Shown piece by piece: positions 1 through 13,639 of a stretch of DNA of 64,000 bases; positions within the stretch are counted from its first letter, which is position 1; the number at the start of each line of letters is the position of its first letter. The DNA lies in assembly GCF_040939455.1 (NCBI RefSeq), contig NC_134109.1, positions 75,979,001 to 76,043,000 on the forward strand. Reading direction: 5' to 3'. A program made the translations under genes and the position numbers. This DNA is from Microcebus murinus. Its lineage: Eukaryota; Chordata; Mammalia; Primates; Cheirogaleidae. The notes under the pieces are model-generated. The model was not told the DNA's origin. It did no database searches and worked only from the letters and a program-made list of their open reading frames with translations.

Positions 1-179
1 ATAGAGGTAGGATTGATATTATGAGTTCTAAGACTCAATCTAAAATCAAATCACTTCCTCATTGGATTTAGGTGTCTACCTGTACTCTAGTAGCTTACCA
101 GAGAAAAAGGTGAACATTCTGTGGTGAGAGATAACAACATCATTGCCTATAATTTCTCCCATGTAAAGTCTGGCATTTA

Positions 180-1850
180 ACAAATATACAACATACCAGG
201 GAAGAGGACCCAAAGGAAAAATAGATAATACAAATAGACCCACAGCTGATCAAGATACTAATTTAACATAACTGTGATAAATATGTTTAAGAAAATAGAT
301 GAAATAATAAAGAATTCACCAAATAAATATAATACATAAAAAAATTCAGTAAAATTTCTGAAACTGAAAAATGTAATTACTGAAAGTAAAAACTTAGTAT
401 GTGAGTTTAATACCAGATTTGACAAAGAAAAAGAGGTGAGTATAAGCTACCAAAACTAAAGCATGTATAATAAAAGAAAGGGAAGGTATAGAAAATAGCA
501 ATAGATACCAATGTTAGACCTAACCTACCTATATGCCATTATAATCTTAGAATGGGAGAAAGAGAATTATAGAAGCAATTTTTAAAGAGATAATGGCCAA
601 GGATTTTTCAAAACTAATAAAAGACATTAAGCCAAAGATTCAAGAAGTGATATAACCCAGGAAGGATAAAATACATAGAAAACTATACCTATGAATATCA
701 TAGTAGAACTGGTGAAAATCAAAGACAAAGACTTAAAAACAGTCAGAGAAATAAATGTACACTGCTTTCAAAAGAATGACATTAAGACTCACAGTTGACT
801 TCCCAATAGACATAATGAAACCCAGAAGATGATAGAATGGTGTCTGCAAAACATTGGGGAAAAGTAAAAACTTCAAATTTAGAATTTTATACCTGGTAAA
901 AATGATCTCTAAATATGAAGTAAAAATATTTAAGGTGAAAAAAATTACAGAGATAATTTGATACCAGTATGCCCACTTTTAAGTAAATACTAAAGAGAGT
1001 TCTTTAGATAGAAGGAAAGTGATCCTAAACTGAAACCCAAAAATGCAGGAAGGAAGGAAGATCAACAGAAAGTGTACATATGTGGCATAACGACCATACA
1101 GAACAATGGTAATAATGTGTTATGGAATTTAAAACATATTTAGAATTAAAAGCAAGACCAAAAATAGAGTAGAAGGGGTTAATGTAGTGTAAGGCTCTAG
1201 CATTGCCTGAAAAAAAATGATCAAAAAATATTAATTTATAAGCTAGAGACAAACACAAAACTAATATGATAAAGTATTGGTAACTATTTTAAATATAACT
1301 GGACAATAATTGCTAAATTGGATTCAAAGAAACAAGTAACTATACAGTGCATGAAAAGATACACATTAAATACAAAGATAGAAATAGAAAATTGAAAACA
1401 GAAATACCATAAAAACAGTAAGCAAATGAAAGCTAGTGAAGGCAAAGTAGACCATATCATAAACAAGATTCATCACTAAAGTTAAAGAAGAATATTTTAT
1501 AATAATTATATATAAGGAATAGAAAACAATTCTAAACTTTTGTGTATCTTAATAACATAGTTCCAAATATATAGAACAATAAAAAGAGAGAAGAAATAGG
1601 AAAATTTGCAACCACATTAATATACTATCAGTACTGATAAAATGAGCAAAAATTCTACATAAATATAGAAGGCAGAATAACAACAAAAATAATAAAATTT
1701 ACTTTACTGATATACATAGGTCATATTCCTTAAAAACAGGAATATAGGTACATTTCTCAAGTGCACATGGATTATTTACCAAAATTGACCACATGCTTGG
1801 TCATAAAACAAATTTCCAAAAGTTTCAAAGAATTGGAATTATACGGAGCA
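180..1850 (+). mobile_element. Degraded L1 (LINE-1) fragment
   Basis: A-rich sense-strand sequence resembling an old mammalian L1 at the ORF1/5' side. Recognisable phrases include 'gaaaatcaaagacaaag' followed by 'agtcagagaaataaa' near 715-760, 'gaatgacattaagactcac' near 774, and 'gaaacccagaagatgatag' near 818. All frames are broken by many stops, so no L1 protein can be made. The boundaries are approximate and the subfamily is not assigned. Confidence 0.6.
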
Positions 1851-1869
1851 TGTTTTCTGACCACAGGAC

Positions 1870-2118
1870 AACATATGGGATTGCTTCAAAGGGAATTCAG
1901 TTGGCACCCACTTAGAGTTGGTTACCACAGCAGTGGCTAAAGCTAGAAATAGGTGAAGCAGAGAGGACCTGAAGTGGCACATATAGAGGTAGATACCAAG
2001 GTAGACTTGTCCTTTCCTGTTGCAAGTATTTTTAAGTGTTGAGGGGAATATTCACATTTTCAGACTGCCCGTTAAAGGAAAAGGTTAAAGTAGCTGGATT
2101 TACTTTTAAAAGAACATG

Positions 2119-2175
<57 letters not shown>

Positions 2176-2600
2176 CACCCAGTCAACCTTCACACACATA
2201 TAGCCCTTAAAATGGTGGGGTAGCAGGCAGAGTTTGGCATGGCCCACCAAACTGCATGGATTCTGACAGGCAGGTTAACCTTTTTTTTTTTCTTTGCTTG
2301 TGTCCACTTTGGTGACCATATAAATGAGGCTCCAGTAGCTAAGCTATGCTGGATATAATTACAACTGGTACTGAGTATTACTATTCCTATTTGCTATTTT
2401 GTTACAAAATAGTCAATTTGCTCTTTTTTTTGTGTGGAGGCTTGGAGATATTTTTGAAAGGCAGAGGGAAAAGATCTAAATGTTGCTGATTCAGAGTAGA
2501 CATTGTGAGAGTTTTCATTCCAGTTACAGCTGATTAAAAAATTTATGGTTTTAAGTTGTGGGGATCTAACCCTTCCCACAGAGTCCACTGAATTCTCCTC
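1870..2600. other. Unassigned AT-rich DNA with an (AT)n microsatellite
   Basis: No gene is visible here. The stretch contains a long (AT)n run (listed separately), a T11-12 tract near 2281-2292, and unique-looking sequence. The reverse-strand open frames here are short. One of them is a run of Tyr-Ile codons produced by the AT repeat. Confidence 0.6.
2121..2172. repeat. (AT)26 microsatellite
   Basis: Perfect alternating AT for 52 bases. Such tracts mutate fast in length and can extrude as cruciforms. Confidence 0.97.
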
Positions 2601-2649
2601 CCCAAATGCCAGCTGGAAAATAAATCCTTAAGACTCAATATAAAAAGGC

Positions 2650-3560
2650 TGCGATGAAGGAATGTCCAATATGATGGAAAACAGGGATAAGTTGATGAGA
2701 AATTCTTTGGAGGGTAATGAGAAATCAGGGAAAATATTGTTTCAAGTGAGTTCTAAAGAAGGATTAGGACTTTTACAGATGGAACTGCTTGGGTCATGGG
2801 AAAAAAGTTGCCCACTACAAGTGCACAGAGGTTTGGACATACACAAAGCACACAAGGAATGGTGAGGTGGTGGGTTGTCTGCTGGGATACAGCACAGAGT
2901 AAGTGAAAGAACGAGAATGTTGGGTTCCAGTGTGGAAATTCATGGGTAATGTGTTCACATGTTTGGATATTATCCTACAAGCAGGGGTGGGGGCAGGGCA
3001 AGAAAGTTTTTAAATCATGGAAGAATCACCTTTGAACCAAACTTTTCCAACAATAATTTCAGTCACAGTAAGAGGATAGAGTGAGGAGAAATTAGATTTA
3101 TGGTTTATGGGTATATTTCAGAAAATAAATAAGGGTTTAAATCTGAGCGGTGACATTGGGAATGAACAGAATGGGGGATATTTGCAATCAAAGGTTATTT
3201 TTTGAAGGTAGAATCAAAGAACTTGGTAACTCAATATGATGAGTGTGAGAAAAGAGTCAAGAATAACGAAGATGTTTCAAACATGACCTACAGAGTAGAT
3301 GGAGATACTTTCTCCAACCTGAAGGATCCAAGAGATCAGTGAAGCTGGAAAAGGGGAGAGTCTAAAGGGGTTTTTTTTTGTCATAAAAGCTACATGGTGA
3401 TAACAGATTTTTTTTTTTAGAAAATAATGGAATTAGGTCTTTTAGGGAATTTTTCTCCTAAGCTTAGACAGCAATCATGACTATGGCTTTAATATCATAT
3501 AAGGTTGATATTGGGATCATACATAAGGTTTTTGAAAAGTCTAGAAATGACAATAGGATA
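2650..3560 (+). repeat. Ancient interspersed repeat, probably L2-like
   Basis: Purine-rich sequence with the drift of an old mammalian repeat: 'tcatggaagaatcacc', 'gaaggtagaatcaaagaacttggtaac' (in two parts), 'agagtcaagaataacgaagatg'. This matches my memory of an old dispersed family with a 'tggaggtagaat...gacttggtgatgga...gagtcaaggatgac' core. The same family appears to flank the LTR at 24.6 kb and recurs near 50.2-50.8 kb and 55.9-56.1 kb. The family name is uncertain. The 67-codon frame inside (2662-2865) has no recognisable domain and I do not call it a gene. Confidence 0.4.
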
Positions 3561-3564
3561 AGGA

Positions 3565-3720
3565 GGGTAGAGTGAAAAAAAACATTCAATTATAAATCAG
3601 AAGTCACAGTTTGCTTTAGCTACCTGGTTGACCTTGGACAAACAACTTGACCTCTATAGCTCTTCCTTTTCTAATTTGTACAATGGAAGAAATAAAGCTT
3701 TCTCTTCCTTCCTCCTACTG
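3565..3720 (+). repeat. MIR-like SINE fragment
   Basis: The segment has the order typical of MIR: 'ctacctggttgaccttgg', 'caacttgacctctatagctc', 'ctaatttgtacaatgg'. In the MIR consensus these are 'tgtgaccttgggcaagtcac..cctctctgagcc..ctcatctgtaaaatgg'. Confidence 0.6.
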
Positions 3721-3724
3721 AATG

Positions 3725-5331
3725 TGAGCCTCAAGTGAGAGGTGCGTTTTTACACATCGTGAAAAATACAACGTGTGGCATAAGTGATTTGGGTAGCATT
3801 TGAACGTGCCATTTGTTAGTTTGATAAAGAAAAATTGATTGGAAATGATCTCCTAAAGTTATATTCAGGAAAAGGGATTTAAATTCTATTGAAAAGTTTA
3901 GTTGCAGTGGAAATTTTCTTTTTCTCTCCTTTTTGTTTTCTGTTCCTGAATACAACAAATCTTCCCCTTTCCCAAATATTAAATCTATGAGGCTACAAAT
4001 ATTACACATGGTATACATTATCAAAACAAACCCTGAAACATTTGTCTGGGGCAAAATAAAAGAAACGGAAAAATTGAAGATGTCAAGCATTTTTACTTAA
4101 TGCAAGCTAGTCCCATTATTTCTTTTCCTTTTAATAAAGTTCACACTTAGTTGCTCTCTTGAAAACCAATTCTTCCTAAAGCTTCTCTCTTCATCTTTAA
4201 TATGACTCTTCTCTGAAGCTCTCATTTCTATCCAGGCAGCATTATTACGTATCTTACAAAATTGAGCATTAGAGATTAATTACATGTGAAGTACATCTGA
4301 TGGCTCTGGGGTTTCTTCGGGTAGTAGTGAAGGCTACCCACTGGTGTAATAAAAGCTGCGTAAATTTAATTAAAATGTAGCTATTTCATTGGGTCCACTA
4401 TGCAAGTAGGGCCTCTGGTTTTCTGTAAAGTAAAAAAAAAAAATGATCTTCTATAAAAACTCACAAAGTTAAAGTGAAAGCGATGAAATACTTTTGAGGT
4501 GACAGGCTGCCAGAGGACTCCAGGGCAGAGGACGGAGAATTTTAACAGAGAGGGAGGAGGCCCCCTACGTCGTCATTCCTTCCAACTTCTTCAAGCTCCT
4601 TTCCAAGTACTTTGAGGCAGAAACTATCCCGAGCTTATTTTTCAGCCCTCTCTTGGCTATTTAACCAGAAAATCCCAGGGGTTTGCAAGCAGATACTAGT
4701 CTACACCACAGTGATTTATTGGCATTTTATTTATTTATTGGCAATAGCTAAAGGAGCCTTTCCACCCTTACTTCTTCCTGGCACTTCCCCAATATTGAAT
4801 AAACTTGAACAGCTGAAAAGGTCAAGTTCCACATCGAAAGTCTGACCAGAAGACCCGTCCACAACTTCAAGCTTCATTGTATACTTCATTGAGGCATGAG
4901 TGAGAGGGGGTTGATTTTCTAGAGGGGCAACTTTCTCTGAAAGCCCCAGCAAGTTGGGTTGTCTCTTTTTTATTTTGGCTACTAATGGTAAGTAGTCACA
5001 AGGTGCTCCGAAATTGGAAAGCGGGCATTCTACAAGGGTAGCACAGGATAAGCTATAGCTAAGTTACGTGGAGGTAACGTGGGATAACAATAATGATACT
5101 TGTACAATAAAGAATAAACATTTATTTCATGTTACTATGTGCCAGGAGATAGACATGTATCATTTCCAGTCCTCACACCAATCCTGCAAAGAGCTTACCA
5201 CCCTGCCATGGTAAAAAGTGTAATTTTTAAAGACACACACAAATGTTTTGAATACTGGCTTTCCAATTCTCAGTATATCTGTAAAATAACACCGTATTTG
5301 GCTAACAGACTGTAAGTGACATTTAAATGAA

Positions 5332-5370
<39 letters not shown>

Positions 5371-6560
5371 CCCCAAAACGCACTGTCTGGCACAAAATGG
5401 GAGTTCAACAGTGTCTGTTCCATCTTAGTCTTCAGTAAGACTATGTAAGTAAGTCTCAATATTAGTTTTCAAAAATTTTCTAAGGATAGGAATTTTGTGA
5501 TTTCCCACTGGTAGTAGTTATTAATGTTTAAGTAATTTTATAATCTAAAGTTTCATCCTATATTGTGTAAAAATGTATATCATGTGAAAGAAACAGTTAT
5601 TCTATGCTGGATATACCAGTGTTTATTTTCTTTTATTTGGTATATATAGAGAGATACAAGCTTCCTTTGCATTAGAATATCAATTTAGTTTAGTTACCTT
5701 AGTGCATGTGAGTAAAAAATAGAGAAGTTAGGAGGAAATACATTTTAATATTTAATGGGTTCTCCCATGGGATTATCTTTTAACCAGAATTACCTTTGTC
5801 TTCCAGGTTGTTTTGTGCCTTTTTTTTCTTACAGTTGTTATATTCAATCCTGGGAGGTTTGTATAGTCTCTCTTTGTCCTTCAAGCACAGGTTTAAAACA
5901 TAGAGATTCTGATGAACTTCACTCCATGAGGCTGGGGGCTGCCTGGAATTTGAATGTTCTGGAGTGGGAGTTGAGGGATATGGGCATGATTGGAAAGAGA
6001 GCATGAGGACAATTCCCTTTGTTTTTACTATAGGTCTTACTACATACTCGTGGGAAATAAAATTCCTCAGAATTATTATCTACAGTTCTTAATTCTTTGT
6101 TCTTGGTTATTTCATTTTTCAACTTTTTAATAATCTCATTTACTCTTCTGGGACAATTTCTAAGTCATCTCTGTCTCAAAAATTGAACAAGTTATTTTTG
6201 GAACATTTGAGCCAACAGTGAGTATTAGGAGCTTTGATTTATTCTTAGGATGGACATATTTATACCAGAGAAAAGTTGTAGTTATAACCAATGAAATTTT
6301 TTAAAAATTCACATTGAGAAGCTCTCAGTGCAACTTAGTGTTTGTAGAATGGCACACAAAAAAAGCAGATTTTCCTTTCCCCCCAAAAAAGTCACGAATG
6401 GGAAAAATTAATTTAAAAGGACATATACCAGCAAAGTCAGAAGAAAATGGTTTCCACAAATCTTATACAACTACAATTTCTAATTAGGCACCATTCCTTT
6501 AATCTAAATGAGAATTTGAACATACATAAATTAAAATTTTAAAATTCTATTATTTTTTTA
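3725..6560. other. Gene-free AT-rich stretch
   Basis: No coding evidence. The 119-codon reverse frame at 3731-4090 has no recognisable domain and lies in AT-rich DNA. A short GC-richer patch with CpGs lies at about 4500-4600. An (AT)n tract is at 5334-5368. The rest is unassigned. Confidence 0.5.
5334..5368. repeat. (AT)n microsatellite
   Basis: About 17 perfect AT units. The reverse-strand frame that crosses it is a Tyr-Ile artefact. Confidence 0.95.
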
Positions 6561-6935
6561 AAATTAAAGGGTAATAAACATCCAGGGAACATAACACAAT
6601 AAAATCTCTCATTGTATATTCTCTCTGCCCAAACATATATCAGTGATAGATAAAATATAAAAATAGAAGACCAAAAACATAGCTAGGCTAAAACCACAAA
6701 TAAATAAATAAATAACTTTTCAAAGTGAAAACTGTAAGAAATGCAAAGTAATAAAAGGGTCCGAACCCACAAGCTTGCTGCCCTCCAAGTTAAAAAGGAG
6801 GTTAATGATGAGCAGAATGTAACATTCTGCACAGCAAACAAAACTGCTTAAAGCCAAGGCTTTCTAGATTATGAAACGGGACTGAAAAAGTTGCTAAACA
6901 CTGCCTATGACTAAGGCTTTTAACAAGCTGTAACT

Positions 6936-6999
6936 GGGAGTAAGAAAATAGACACAGTCTTGCAACAGGGAGTAAGAAGATAGACACAGTCTTGCAACA
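6936..6999 (+). repeat. 32-bp tandem duplication
   Basis: Two adjacent 32-base copies (6936-6967 and 6968-6999) beginning 'gggagtaagaa' and ending 'cagtcttgcaaca' differ at one base (aaa versus aga). The near identity points to a recent local duplication. Confidence 0.95.
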
Positions 7000-7229
7000 A
7001 GGAAGAGGCCGAAGTAACTTAGCAGTGCATGGACTGGATCAATGTTATCCACAACATTATCAAGGGACAGGAGTCCCTGAAGGTCACTATATGCTCTTGG
7101 TTCAGAACTCAGGATCTTAAGCCTGGATAAACACTATGCTAAAACCTACAAAGCATAGATAAAGAGAGAAAACAAAGAAAGAAGTGAAATTCCTCTTACA
7201 AACCAAATTCCAAAACATGAAAGCATCTA

Positions 7230-7685
7230 ATGCTGTAACAGATACTTCCCTTGTCTTCTTGTTCTCACCACTTCAGCGCATGTCATTGGTCTGAATTCTA
7301 ATACCTGCGTCTCTTTGTCTTTATTTTCCTATGGCCACTGAAGGCTGCTTTGCCCACTGGTTTGGCACACTAAAAGTAATGGAGAATTAATGCCCTTCGG
7401 GAGCAGCCTCAAACTGACTTGAGGAAATTGGTGCATAAATATTTCCTTGACCCTCACGTGGGATAACTTTGAGAGGTCTGTTCTGCACTGGCTCCCAGAG
7501 TTTCCCTGATGAGACTGACCTCTTGTTACATACAAGAGTCAATTGGCTTGGCAATATACTCTCTATTGGCGGCTGTCCTTCCCTGTCTTCCTTCTCCATT
7601 CTCATATTGGCGCTTTCTTCATCGTTCCTATAAATGATTTCCACGCAAATTCTCCTTTACTTAGGGTCTGCTTAATGGAGAACCT
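7230..7685. mobile_element. Possible old LTR or other interspersed repeat
   Basis: A GC-richer island between L1-like A-rich sequences. It ends with 'gggtctgcttaatgg' followed by 'agaacctaaactaatg', a style I associate with MaLR-type LTR ends. I cannot name it, and no terminal repeats or target duplication were found by eye. The overlapping reverse frames inside (7329-7644) look incidental. Confidence 0.25.
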
Positions 7686-7689
7686 AAAC

Positions 7690-8560
7690 TAATGTTGAGA
7701 AAGACGGGCAAGAAAATTAGCAGAAAGAACACAAAGTTTCTCAAGGAGAGATTAACATGGTGAAACAGTATGACAAAGCTTTAAGATAAATGTGTTTAGT
7801 GCCCAAATGTAAATGGAGAATAGGTTCTATTAATGAAAGGCAAGGACTAATGTAATAAAAACAGGCAGAAAAGAAGCAAGACCAAGAAGATGTGAAACAA
7901 ATCTAATTACAAATCTTGGGAGATATACAGTCTTAGAAATTTGAACACTTGAAAAGATGTAGCAATGTTGGTACTGGAAAAAGTTGAAGAGTAAATCACT
8001 AAATTAAAAGAGGAATTCACCTAGAATACAGCATGCAAGATAAAAAAAGAAAAAGAAAAAAAAGTGGGAGGGGGGAGAAATTGAAGCAATGGAGGATTAT
8101 GGATTGTGCAGACCTAACTTTTATCACATAATAGTTCCAGGAGAGAATAGAAGGAATGGTGCAGAAGAAATATTATATTTGAAGAAATGTGAATTTTCCA
8201 AGTGTCCTAAGATCCAGAGTCAAAGTATCAAGCATGAAAAACATAAACATATGAATAAAAAGAAAAATAAACGTAGACACAGCCAAGTTAAATTGAAGAA
8301 CTATACAAGAAATTATCAGAGAAGCTACCAGACAGAAAGGACAGACAACCTACAAAGGAAAGATATTTGGACTAATAGCAAACTTCTCATCAGAAATACT
8401 AGATGCAGATGATAATGTAGAAGTATCAAAATGCTGGGAGTACTAATTATCATTTAACACTATAAAAGATAAAAATGACTGCAAAAGCCATGAGTACACA
8501 ACACTAGCAAGAAATGGTATAGACATAGCTTGTAGAAAAAAATTTGCAAAGAGTTATCAG
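7690..8560 (+). mobile_element. Degraded L1 fragment
   Basis: A-rich sense-strand L1-like sequence containing 'aaacttctcatcagaaata' followed by 'ctagatgcagatgataatg', matching the L1 'ttctcatcagaaacaatggaagccagaagacagtgg' region. The 107-codon frame at 8089-8412 is a relic or chance frame: Lys/Arg/Asn-rich, interrupted, with no intact domain. Confidence 0.55.
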
Positions 8561-8564
8561 TAAG

Positions 8565-10180
8565 CGTGTTTCCCCAAAAGCCCATTATTCCATAGAGAAG
8601 CTTAGGCCAGACACTTCTTGAAGCATCATGGAGAGAGGTCCTGTGTCTTTACACTTTTATTTATTAGGAAGTTGATGTGGGGAGTGTGGCAAGGAATACC
8701 CAATTAACTCCATAACAATGGGCACCTTCCCCTTGGGAAATGACTTTGTTAGAAAGAGGCTCTTTTGTAGTTTATTCAGACCCTGTCTTATTCTTTTTTG
8801 TGTCAGCTCTGCTAGAATGGCTCATGGCAAAACAAGCACAAGGGGAAAGGGAAAGAGACACCAAGACCATACATGAAATCCATGTTGGTCTCCCTTAATA
8901 CAAATTAAAATTAATTAAAAAATACGGAGACTAAGAAAGTTGTCATTTACATATCCTCACTGCAGCAGGGCAAGGCAAATACCCTGATCTACTCTCCTGC
9001 TAATATTCACCTAAACATACTGATAGTTTCCTTATTCTTTTAAATGTACTGATCAGCTGGCAATAATCCTTAGAGGCCAAAAGTAAATAAAACATAAACC
9101 CAGAGAGACAGACAGAACACAGGGGCCCCACGTGTGCTTATGATGACTAAGGATCATTAACTCTGAGTCACCATGAGCTTCCAGTTCCATGTCTTTATGG
9201 TACCCCAAAAAATAGAAAACAAAGCTTACCTCAGATGAATTGTATGATAGGAGACATTCCACACACATAGATCTGAGATCATGAAGGGTTACACATTCAA
9301 TGCAAAGGATGATAGGAAATAAATTGACTTACTTTTACCTACCACATTGGAGACAAGTGGTAAGAAAGTGGGGAATGGATGTTAAGTGCTAACCTTTCAG
9401 CTATTCAAAATCCACACTCAAACTTTTACCTTTATTTAACTTCCAAATGATAGCGAAAACAACATGCTCTCACTTTCTGTAATGCAACTAGATCTTGTAT
9501 CAAAGAAACCATGGTAACCCTTTCCTAAAAAATAGAAGCCTAAAGTTCAAAGTTGCTGTGTCCACCTAGGGGGAGGTGTTTTCTGGTTTAGTAATTATTC
9601 CAATCTGGTATCCATTTATTTAAAAACTAAATTATAAATTTAACCATAAAAACACTTGAAAAGTTGAGAATTAAAGAAAATTGGCTATCATTCATTCAAC
9701 ACACACACTCACAAATATATCTAGGAAATAAAGGAAAAATATATTTGGTCTTGCAATTATTATGAGACTGAAATTAATACTTCTAATATCTTCTGCCATT
9801 GCTCATTCCTTATTTCATTTGTCCTCATTAAGTGCTGTTAGTTGGATGTGATTCTTTATCAACTGAGGTCACCCAAACTTTTATTTCTGTTGGGTTTTGA
9901 GCCCAGGATGATCTTGCCTATATTGGGCCACTATCATTTTGATCATTTTTATCACTTGATATGACAGCATTGTGAGTTGCCACAGGGTATCCTCTGAGTT
10001 GCAGAAATACTTATTATGCCTCCATTGTATAACAGCCAATCTATTTTCCCTTGATAATCAGTATTAATCACCTCAGCCATTAAAGTAAGATAAAAAAAAA
10101 AGGAATAGCTAAAACTAAAGTAAAAATAAATAAATAAATAAGTGGTTAAATATATGGGTAAATTCAAATGGTGTAAGAAA
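8565..10180. other. Gene-free AT-rich stretch
   Basis: I see no gene and no confidently assignable repeat. There is a short 'aataaataaataaata' run near 10126-10141. Confidence 0.4.
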
Positions 10181-10895
10181 CAATAATAATTTCCTTACAT
10201 TAAAAAATATATGTAGAAAGAATTAAAGTACTAATAACAAATTGGAAAGGATAAATACAGGTAAAGTGTTCTAAGGTTCATGTATTATCTGGGAAATGGG
10301 TAAATTTTAACTTATACATTCTAAATTTATAGAAAATGGATTCCATAAATCAGTTCCCTGTAATTAGAGAGTTAAAAATAATGGAATAATAAAAAAAAAT
10401 CCTCAAACAATTCAAAAGAAGGCAAGATGGAGAAAGAGAAATAAAAATGTAGATCAGATAGAAAGTACACAAAAGAAAAATGAAACTGTTATTAGTATAT
10501 AAAATGTAATTGACTGCATTTATAGCTAATATATTTAAAACAGCAATTCTCAAACTAAACCAAAAATATAAATAAATAAAAAGCTATACAGTATTTACCA
10601 AAGGCAAATTAAAACAAAAAGATGTAAATGCTTGTATATAAAATCATTAAAGAATACAGAAGTATGTAATAATCCAAAGAAAGCTTTTGTAGCTATGCTA
10701 GTCAGACAAAATAGGCTTTAAGGCAAAAAATAAAAAAAATAAAAAAATAAAATGATAAAAATTGAATTCAAGAGAAATACATCACAATTCTAAACTTTAT
10801 GAATCGAATAACCAAGAACAACGTACGTAATGCAAAATTTGTCAGAACTACAGAAATAATCTGATAAATCCACCATCAAGTGGAATATTTTAACA

Positions 10896-11341
10896 CTGTG
10901 GCCTCCAACCCCTGGAGGCCTCAGATGGTTACTGGTCTGTGCCCTGTTAGGAACCAATCTGCTGACCCTTCATCTGTATTCCAGCCACTTCCCATCAGTC
11001 ACTTACATCACAACATAAGCTCCGCCTCCTGTCAGACCAGCGGGGCATTAGATTCTCATAGGAGTGTGGACCCTACTGTAAACTGCACATGCGAAGGATC
11101 TATGTTGCATGCTCCTTATAAGAATCTAATGCCTGATGACGTGAAGTGGAGCTGAGGCAGTGATGCTAGCACTGGGGAGCAGCTGCAAATACAGATTATC
11201 ATTAGTGGAGATGTTTGCACAAAAATGCAATGCACTTGAATCATCCTGAAACCATCCCGCTCATCAACTCTACCCCAGTCCATGAAAAGAATGGTCTCCC
11301 ATGAAACTTGTCCCTGGTGTCAAAAAGGTTGCGGACCTCTG
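10896..11341 (+). mobile_element. MER1-type hAT-Charlie non-autonomous DNA transposon
   Basis: The element runs from 'ctgtggcctccaacccctgg' to 'gttgcggacctctg'. These are degenerate inverted ends, relatives of 'caggggtccccaacc' and 'ggttggggaccgctg'. The interior has the MER1 landmarks 'gctccgcctcctgtcagacc' and a palindromic pair: 'gcattagattctcatagga' near 11045 against 'tccttataagaatctaatgc' near 11112. The flanks share 'ttaacac' on both sides (before the left end and from 11342), consistent with an 8-bp target duplication in the L1. The 91-codon frame inside is a chance frame. Confidence 0.85.
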
Positions 11342-12177
11342 TTAACACATACTTCTCAGTACTTAATGAATAAAGTAGACCAAAAAAATCAGATATAAAT
11401 ATAGATGATTTGAACAAAAAAAACATTTCATTTAAAACACATCTGGAGAGTTTTATACCACTTCAGTGGTGAATAAAGGACTTAGGAATAAATATGACAA
11501 AGCATGTGCAAGGTCTTTATGGAGAAAAATATAAATTTTACTGAAAGAAGGTCTAAAATGGAGAGAGATAATCATAGTCTAAGATTACAACACTTACTAT
11601 TGGGACGATGTGAATTCTCTCCAAATTGATCTATGGATTCAGTTTGATCCCAATCAAAATGCAAACTGTGTATATGTGTAGTTGGGGTGGGGGGAAAGAG
11701 ACTTGGAAACACTTAAAAACTGATCTAAAGTTATGAGGAACAGTAAAGGAACAAAAGTAGCACATTGCTCATGAAGAAAAAAGCTTGATAGAGAAACTAG
11801 TCCTAGTAGATATCCAACTTTAGAATAATATTGTGCTATTTAAGATAATGTAGTACTTTTGCAAAGATGTGTCAATTAAATAGAGCAGAAAATCTGAAAA
11901 TAAAATAGACATGTAAACATTTGATTTATGGACAAGTTAGTATTGTAGATAAGTGGGGAATGTACAGATCTTTCAATAAATGTTCATTGGGGCAACTGGT
12001 TACACACACAGAAAAAAGGAAATTTGATCTCCAGATTATCTGAAAATTAAAGGTCAACTCCACAAGATTAAAGATTAAATTCTAAAAGTAAAACTATGAA
12101 AATTTAGAGAGCAATAAGAGAGAACATATTTCTGTCCTCAGTGTAGGAATGATTTCTTAGGCAAGATGCAAAATGTA

Positions 12178-12441
12178 CTAAATAAAAAGGAAAATGATAT
12201 TTTTAATAATATGAAAATTGAGAACTGTTGATATGTCACTAAAAAGACTTGGAGAAAATATTTGTAGCATAATAACAACCAAACAAATAAACTTCAAAAC
12301 ATATAAAGAATTCAAATTCATGATGAATTCATTAGAATCATTGAGAAAAAGGCAATCCAGCAAAAAAAAAAAAAAAAAAAGAGAAAAGACCTGAACAGAC
12401 ACTTCCCTAAAGAAGAAAGAAAAACAGACAGTATACTTCAT
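12178..12441 (-). other. Rejected antisense frame in L1
   Basis: An 87-codon reverse frame rich in Phe, Leu and Ile, arising from a poly(A) tract near 12361-12380 and A-rich L1 DNA. There is no domain, and I do not consider it a gene. Confidence 0.8.
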
Positions 12442-12750
12442 AAGTAACTAAAAAACTGTAAATTAAAACCACACTCTCCAGTCTTAAAGGTTTAGCAATT
12501 TAAAAAATGTTGGGTCTGAAGTGATTGATGGAAATTTTTTTGTATTATTGGTAGAAGTATAAATGAATGAGAGCATTTTTTAAAGCAATTTGGCATTACT
12601 TGCTGGAATTGCAAATGATTCTCATCTGTGTCTCAGAAATTCTAAGGTATATATCCTAGAGAAACTTTTGTGTATGTCCATTATCAGGACATATGTGCAA
12701 GAAATATTCATAGCAGCGCTACTTATAATTGGAACAAAAAGCCGAAAATA

Positions 12751-13276
<526 letters not shown>

Positions 13277-13639
13277 CTATAGGTAACCAAATAAAAAACT
13301 CAGCAGAACAATGTTGAACAAAAGTAAATCACAAAAGAATACACAATTTATGATTGATATAAGCACATGCATAAAAGTTATCAAAGTTCAAAGTTATCTG
13401 AAGCTCAAAAATATGCAGTAGTAAATAATACATTGTTTAAGGTATGGTAAAAATCATAGAAAAGAAAGAAATTCTGCAAAATATACAGTAGTTACTTCTG
13501 ATCTGGGAGGGTTTGCAATAGGTGAGGAACACACAAAGGTACACAGAAAGGGACTTATGGGAGCTAGCTTTTAAAAGTCATAATATTGTTACTACACAGA
13601 ATTGCTCAAAACACAAATACAGTAGAAGAAAAGATTGAT

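Noticed and set aside
3731..4090. 119-codon reverse frame
   Set aside because: AT-rich unique DNA, no domain, no splice signals. A frame of this length is expected occasionally by chance in 64 kb.
8089..8412. 107-codon + frame considered as an L1 ORF1 piece
   Set aside because: Lys/Arg/Asn-rich text from degraded L1. No intact coiled coil or RNA-binding domain can be traced.
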